Source of the DNA: Pseudomonadota bacterium
Lineage (GTDB): Bacteria > Pseudomonadota > Alphaproteobacteria > Azospirillales > Azospirillaceae
Assembly (NCBI GenBank): GCA_023412175.1
Contig: JAEYOB010000858.1
Coordinates: forward strand, 1-9,637
Reading direction: 5' to 3'
DNA length: 9,637 nt
Shown: one piece after another, positions 7,371 to 9,637 of the stretch
How positions within the stretch are numbered: position 1 is the stretch's first letter
Layout of the letters: the number at the start of each line of letters is the position of its first letter
The notes under the pieces: model-generated
Told to the model about the DNA's origin: nothing
What the model saw: the letters and a program-made list of their open reading frames with translations, nothing else
The model's database searches: none
Translations under genes and position numbers: made by a program

Positions 7371-8381
7371 TCAACTGGCCCGCGCCAGCACCGGCCTGCC
7401 CGCAGCGCCCGTCATCTCGTCGTGGATCCAGCGGTAGGTCCGCTCCATCCCGTCCCGAAGGCGGATGCACGGCGCCCATCCGGCCCGCTCCATGATCAGG
7501 GTGTTGTCGCTGTTGCGGCCCCGCACGCCCTTGGGGGCGTCCGGCTTGTACCGGCGTTCCAGCTTGATCCCGGCGATGTCCTCGACGATGTCCACCAGCT
7601 GGTTGATGGTCACCAGCTCGTCGCTGCCGAGGTTCAGCGGCTCGCGGATGTCGCTGCGCATGATCAGACCGGTGCCGAACACGCAGTCGGCGATGTACAT
7701 GAAGCTGCGGCTCTGCTCGCCGTCGCCCCAGATCTCGATGCTGTGGTCGCCCGACCGCTTGGCCTGGATCACCTTGCGGCAGATGGCCGCCGGCGCCTTC
7801 TCCCGCCCGCCGTCGTAGGTGCCGTGCGGGCCGTAGACGTTGTGGTAGCGCGCGATCCGCGTCACCAGCCCGAAATCCTCGCGGAAGTGGCGGCACATGC
7901 GCTCGCTGAACAGCTTCTCCCAGCCATAGCCGTCCTCCGGCATGGCCGGGTAGGCGTCCTCCTCGCGCAGCGGCACCACGGCGGCGTCGGTCTGCTTCTC
8001 GGCGGCGTAGACGCAGGCGGACGAGCTGAAGAAATAGCGCTCGACCCCGGCGTCGCGCGCCGCCATCAGCATGTGCGTGTTGATCAGCACCGACAGCATG
8101 CATTCGGCCTTGTGGGTCTCGATGAAGCCCATCCCGCCCATGTCGGCGGCGAGGTTGAAGACGTAGGCGGCACCCGAGCACGCCTCCCGGCAGGATTCGC
8201 GCAGCGACAGGTCCCGCCTCAGGCTCTCGGCCTCGGGGAACACCTGATACCAGTGTTCCATCGGCTTCACGTCGACGGCGCGCACCTGTCTGAACCCGTG
8301 ATGGAGGAGGTCGGCGACCAGATGCCCGCCGATGAAACCGCCCGCGCCGGTCACCACGACCAGATTGTCCTTGTCCATCAT
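7371..8381 (-). CDS. GDP-mannose 3,5-epimerase-like NAD-dependent sugar-nucleotide epimerase (extended SDR)
   Basis: A 336-residue cytoplasmic extended short-chain dehydrogenase. The NAD loop TGAGGFIGG is at 11-19 and the catalytic YGWEK at 152-156. Beyond generic SDR motifs it carries hallmarks of GDP-mannose 3,5-epimerase: NLAADMGGMGFI (76-87), SSSACVY (119-125), RYHNVYGPHGTYDGGREK (178-195), NLGSDE (250-255) and RGRNSDNTL (288-296). In the plant enzyme, as I recall it, the active site uses Cys145, Tyr174, Lys178 and Lys217; here Cys123, Tyr152, Lys156 and Lys195 have the same spacings (29 and 39 residues). The family converts GDP-D-mannose to GDP-L-galactose and GDP-L-gulose. Substrate is inferred from sequence and from manC nearby; another GDP- or UDP-sugar is possible. 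ATG 8381 has AAAGGAG 8 nt upstream; the adjacent ATG 8378 is also possible. Confidence 0.87.
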   Translation of the reverse strand: MMDKDNLVVVTGAGGFIGGHLVADLLHHGFRQVRAVDVKPMEHWYQVFPEAESLRRDLSLRESCREACSGAAYVFNLAADMGGMGFIETHKAECMLSVLINTHMLMAARDAGVERYFFSSSACVYAAEKQTDAAVVPLREEDAYPAMPEDGYGWEKLFSERMCRHFREDFGLVTRIARYHNVYGPHGTYDGGREKAPAAICRKVIQAKRSGDHSIEIWGDGEQSRSFMYIADCVFGTGLIMRSDIREPLNLGSDELVTINQLVDIVEDIAGIKLERRYKPDAPKGVRGRNSDNTLIMERAGWAPCIRLRDGMERTYRWIHDEMTGAAGRPVLARAS

Positions 8382-8389
8382 CCGCCATG

Positions 8390-8396
8390 CTCCTTT
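8390..8396 (-). promoter_or_regulatory. Ribosome binding site of the epimerase gene
   Basis: AAAGGAG on the minus strand, 8 nt before the ATG at 8381. It supports that start and the epimerase frame over the overlapping +1 ATG at 8388, which opens a frame without family motifs. Confidence 0.75.
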
Positions 8397-8432
8397 AGGG
8401 GCTTTGTGCGTCGTCGTTCTCCCGGTCGCGGC

Positions 8433-9269
8433 TCAGTATCTCCTCAGGCCGAGGACCTGCGCGGCGATCGCGACGACGAACCGTGGATTGTTGGTGAGGT
8501 AGCGCCGCCACAGCCGGCGCGGTTCGCACGCCAGACGGAACAGCCATTCCATGCCCGCGCGCTGAAGGATGGCGGGGGCCTGGGGCTTGAGTCCGGCGTG
8601 GAAATCGAAGGCGGCGCCGACGCCGATCAGCACCGGCGCGTCCAGCAGAGGGCGGCTGGACGCCATCCAGGTTTCCTGCTTGGGCGTGCTCAGCCCGACC
8701 CAGACGATGTCGGCGCCGCTGGCGTTGATGGCCGCCGCGACGGACGCGGTTTCGGCGTCGGTGAGCGGACGGAAGGGCGGCGCATGGCTGCCGACGATTT
8801 GCGCGCCGGGAAAGCGGCGCAGCAGGTTGGCGCGCAGCAGGGCCAGCGTGCTCTCGGACGCCCCGTACAGGAAATGGCGATAGCCCTGCCCCTCGCCGTG
8901 CGCGAAGACCGACAGCATCAGGTCGGGGCCGTAGACCCTGCCGGCCTCGCGGTGGCCGGCGAACTTCAGCAGCCACGCGAGCGGCATGCCGTCCGGCGTC
9001 ACCAGGCTGGCGGCGTTGTGGATCGCCCGGCACCGGGGATCGCGTTGGGATTCCATGACGCCGTGCACGCCGGTGACGCAGACGTAGCCGTGACGGCGGC
9101 CCTCCACCGCCGCGGCGATGGCGCCGGTGGCGGTGTCCAGGTTGAGGGCATCGACCCGCACGCCGAGAACGTTGATCCCGGCCCGCGGCGCCGGTCGCAC
9201 GGATCCGTCCGGTTCGTTTCCGGGAACGTGACGCACGCTGAGGTTCTGGGTCAGATTCATCAGCCCCAT
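8433..9269 (-). CDS. WecG/TagA/CpsF family glycosyltransferase (GT26)
   Basis: A 278-residue protein with the full family signature: VTGVHGVMES (65-74), TPDGMPLAWLLKF (91-103) with Asp93 at the proposed catalytic acid position, RVYGPDLM (111-118), GASE (136-139), VWVGLSTPKQETWM (189-202), GVGAAFDFHAG (216-226), and the C-terminal AGMEWLFRLACEPRRLWRRY (238-257), which in this family forms a membrane-associated tail. GT26 enzymes transfer a sugar (for example ManNAcA, ManNAc or glucose) to a lipid-linked acceptor at the cytoplasmic membrane face; the sugar here cannot be told from sequence. The first 30 residues are a variable extension. ATG 9269 is preceded by GGAG at 8 nt (9281-9278); ATG 9260 is an alternative. 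It is the first gene of the upstream unit, 51 bp before the epimerase gene. Confidence 0.93.
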   Translation of the reverse strand: MGLMNLTQNLSVRHVPGNEPDGSVRPAPRAGINVLGVRVDALNLDTATGAIAAAVEGRRHGYVCVTGVHGVMESQRDPRCRAIHNAASLVTPDGMPLAWLLKFAGHREAGRVYGPDLMLSVFAHGEGQGYRHFLYGASESTLALLRANLLRRFPGAQIVGSHAPPFRPLTDAETASVAAAINASGADIVWVGLSTPKQETWMASSRPLLDAPVLIGVGAAFDFHAGLKPQAPAILQRAGMEWLFRLACEPRRLWRRYLTNNPRFVVAIAAQVLGLRRY

Positions 9270-9277
9270 GCCGCCTT

Positions 9278-9281
9278 CTCC
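9278..9281 (-). promoter_or_regulatory. Ribosome binding site of the GT26 gene
   Basis: GGAG on the minus strand, within GGAGAAGG, 8 nt before the ATG at 9269. It favours this start over ATG 9260. Confidence 0.6.
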
Positions 9282-9307
9282 GCACTTCGGGTCTGTTGGG
9301 CGCAGAT

Positions 9308-9324
9308 CAGCCAGGAACTGGCTG
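9308..9324 (-). other. Hairpin in the GT26 leader
   Basis: Perfect 7-bp inverted repeat CAGCCAG/CTGGCTG with a 3-nt loop, 38 bp upstream of the GT26 start codon. There is no T-run, so it is not a typical intrinsic terminator. In RNA it would form a stable short stem in the 5' leader. Confidence 0.5.
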
Positions 9325-9330
9325 GCCGTC

Positions 9331-9355
9331 CGGCTGTGTCCCGTTCGGCTGTGTC
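9331..9355. repeat. Short direct repeat in the GT26 leader
   Basis: CGGCTGTGTC occurs at 9331-9340 and 9346-9355, a period of 15 bp. Its role is unknown. The rest of 9356-9477 shows no convincing gene. Confidence 0.5.
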
Positions 9356-9477
9356 GTCGTGCTGCGGCCCGTCCGGAAGGGACGGCGGCCTCTCCCAGAA
9401 CCGGACCGCCGCTCTCCCCGGATCCCGGCCCCGGCCCTGCGGTGTCACGACCGGTCCGAAATCGCGACCGTGGATTG

Positions 9478-9506
9478 ATTGTGCGGAAGCCATCCCAGCC
9501 GGTAAA
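9478..9506 (-). promoter_or_regulatory. Candidate promoter of the GT26-epimerase-kinase-polymerase unit
   Basis: On the minus strand a possible -35 TTTACC (9506-9501) is followed after 17 bp by a possible -10 CACAAT (9483-9478); each hexamer matches 4 of 6 sigma-70 consensus bases. The -35 lies in GAATTTACCGGC (9509-9498), 11 of 12 identical to the block at 3555-3544 before manC, with the same spacing to the -10-like element. The implied leader is about 200 nt. No experimental evidence exists here; the support is the paired occurrence. Confidence 0.5.
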
Positions 9507-9519
9507 TTCGCAATGCGAA
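9507..9519. promoter_or_regulatory. Inverted repeat abutting the candidate -35, possible operator
   Basis: TTCGCA-A-TGCGAA, 6-bp arms around one base, ending directly beside the candidate -35 hexamer. Its position and symmetry suit a dimeric regulator. The manC copy of the promoter region does not keep the full palindrome, although TTGCGAA occurs at 3489-3495. Confidence 0.4.
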
Positions 9520-9530
9520 GGATCGTCTTC

Positions 9531-9549
9531 GGACGGATGCCCGCGGCGA
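9531..9549 (-). repeat. Shared upstream block, GT26 copy
   Basis: On the plus strand GGACGGATGCCCGCGGCGA, 17 of 19 identical to 3562-3580. It lies upstream of the candidate promoter, in the same orientation as the manC copy. Confidence 0.55.
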
Positions 9550-9591
9550 CCCTACGGATTCCGGGCGAAGCGCGCGGGCGGGATGGGCGCT

Positions 9592-9601
9592 TCCCGTACC
9601 C
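9592..9601 (-). repeat. Second shared upstream block, GT26 copy
   Basis: TCCCGTACCC on the plus strand, identical to 3591-3600, third in the shared order of blocks. Nothing else is recognised from 9550 to the window end; no start of a divergent plus-strand gene is seen. Confidence 0.35.
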
Positions 9602-9637
9602 CCATCGGCGGAGGGGAAAAACGGAAAGGGCCGGCAG

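Noticed and set aside
7351..8388. Overlapping minus-strand frame starting at ATG 8388
   Set aside because: Frame-shifted shadow of the epimerase, without its motifs; the ribosome binding site spacing favours ATG 8381.
9260..9493. Possible 77-codon gene upstream of the GT26 gene
   Set aside because: No family features or clear ribosome binding site, biased composition, and it covers the leader with its hairpin and repeats.
1..9637. CRISPR arrays, tRNA or rRNA genes, insertion sequences, toxin-antitoxin or defence genes
   Set aside because: No regularly spaced repeats, tRNA-like folds, transposase motifs or terminal inverted repeats were seen; the window is explained as a polysaccharide locus.

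Overview
The window is high-GC DNA with all recognisable genes on the minus strand. It reads as part of a Wzx/Wzy-dependent exopolysaccharide (or capsule) locus. GC content, codon choice and protein style suggest an alphaproteobacterium, perhaps of the Azospirillum/Rhodospirillales kind; this is an impression, since no rRNA or other marker is present.

In transcription order, from high to low coordinates: a leader and promoter region (9637-9270); a WecG/TagA/CpsF-family (GT26) glycosyltransferase (9269-8433); an NAD-dependent epimerase very like GDP-mannose 3,5-epimerase (8381-7371); a Wzc-type chain-length regulator fused to a bacterial tyrosine kinase (7333-5090); a Wzy/O-antigen-ligase-type polymerase (5045-3633); a 284-bp gap with a second promoter region; a bifunctional ManC-type mannose-1-phosphate guanylyltransferase/mannose-6-phosphate isomerase (3348-1924); a Wzx-type flippase (1921-578); and the first 193 residues of a GT4-like glycosyltransferase running off the left edge (581-1).

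The genes fit one pathway. ManC makes GDP-mannose. The epimerase could convert part of it to GDP-L-galactose or GDP-L-gulose. The glycosyltransferases build the lipid-linked repeat unit, Wzx flips it, Wzy polymerises it and the Wzc-like kinase controls chain length and export. No initiating phosphoglycosyltransferase (WbaP/ExoY/GumD type) and no outer-membrane exporter (Wza/GumB type) is present, so the locus probably continues outside the window or is split.

The least expected observation is that the two non-coding regions, upstream of the GT26 gene and upstream of manC, share a set of sequence blocks in the same order and orientation. One block contains a possible -35 element placed exactly 17 bp from a CACAAT/CACATT-like -10 at both sites. 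This suggests two transcription units, wecG-like to wzy and manC to glycosyltransferase, under one common regulator.
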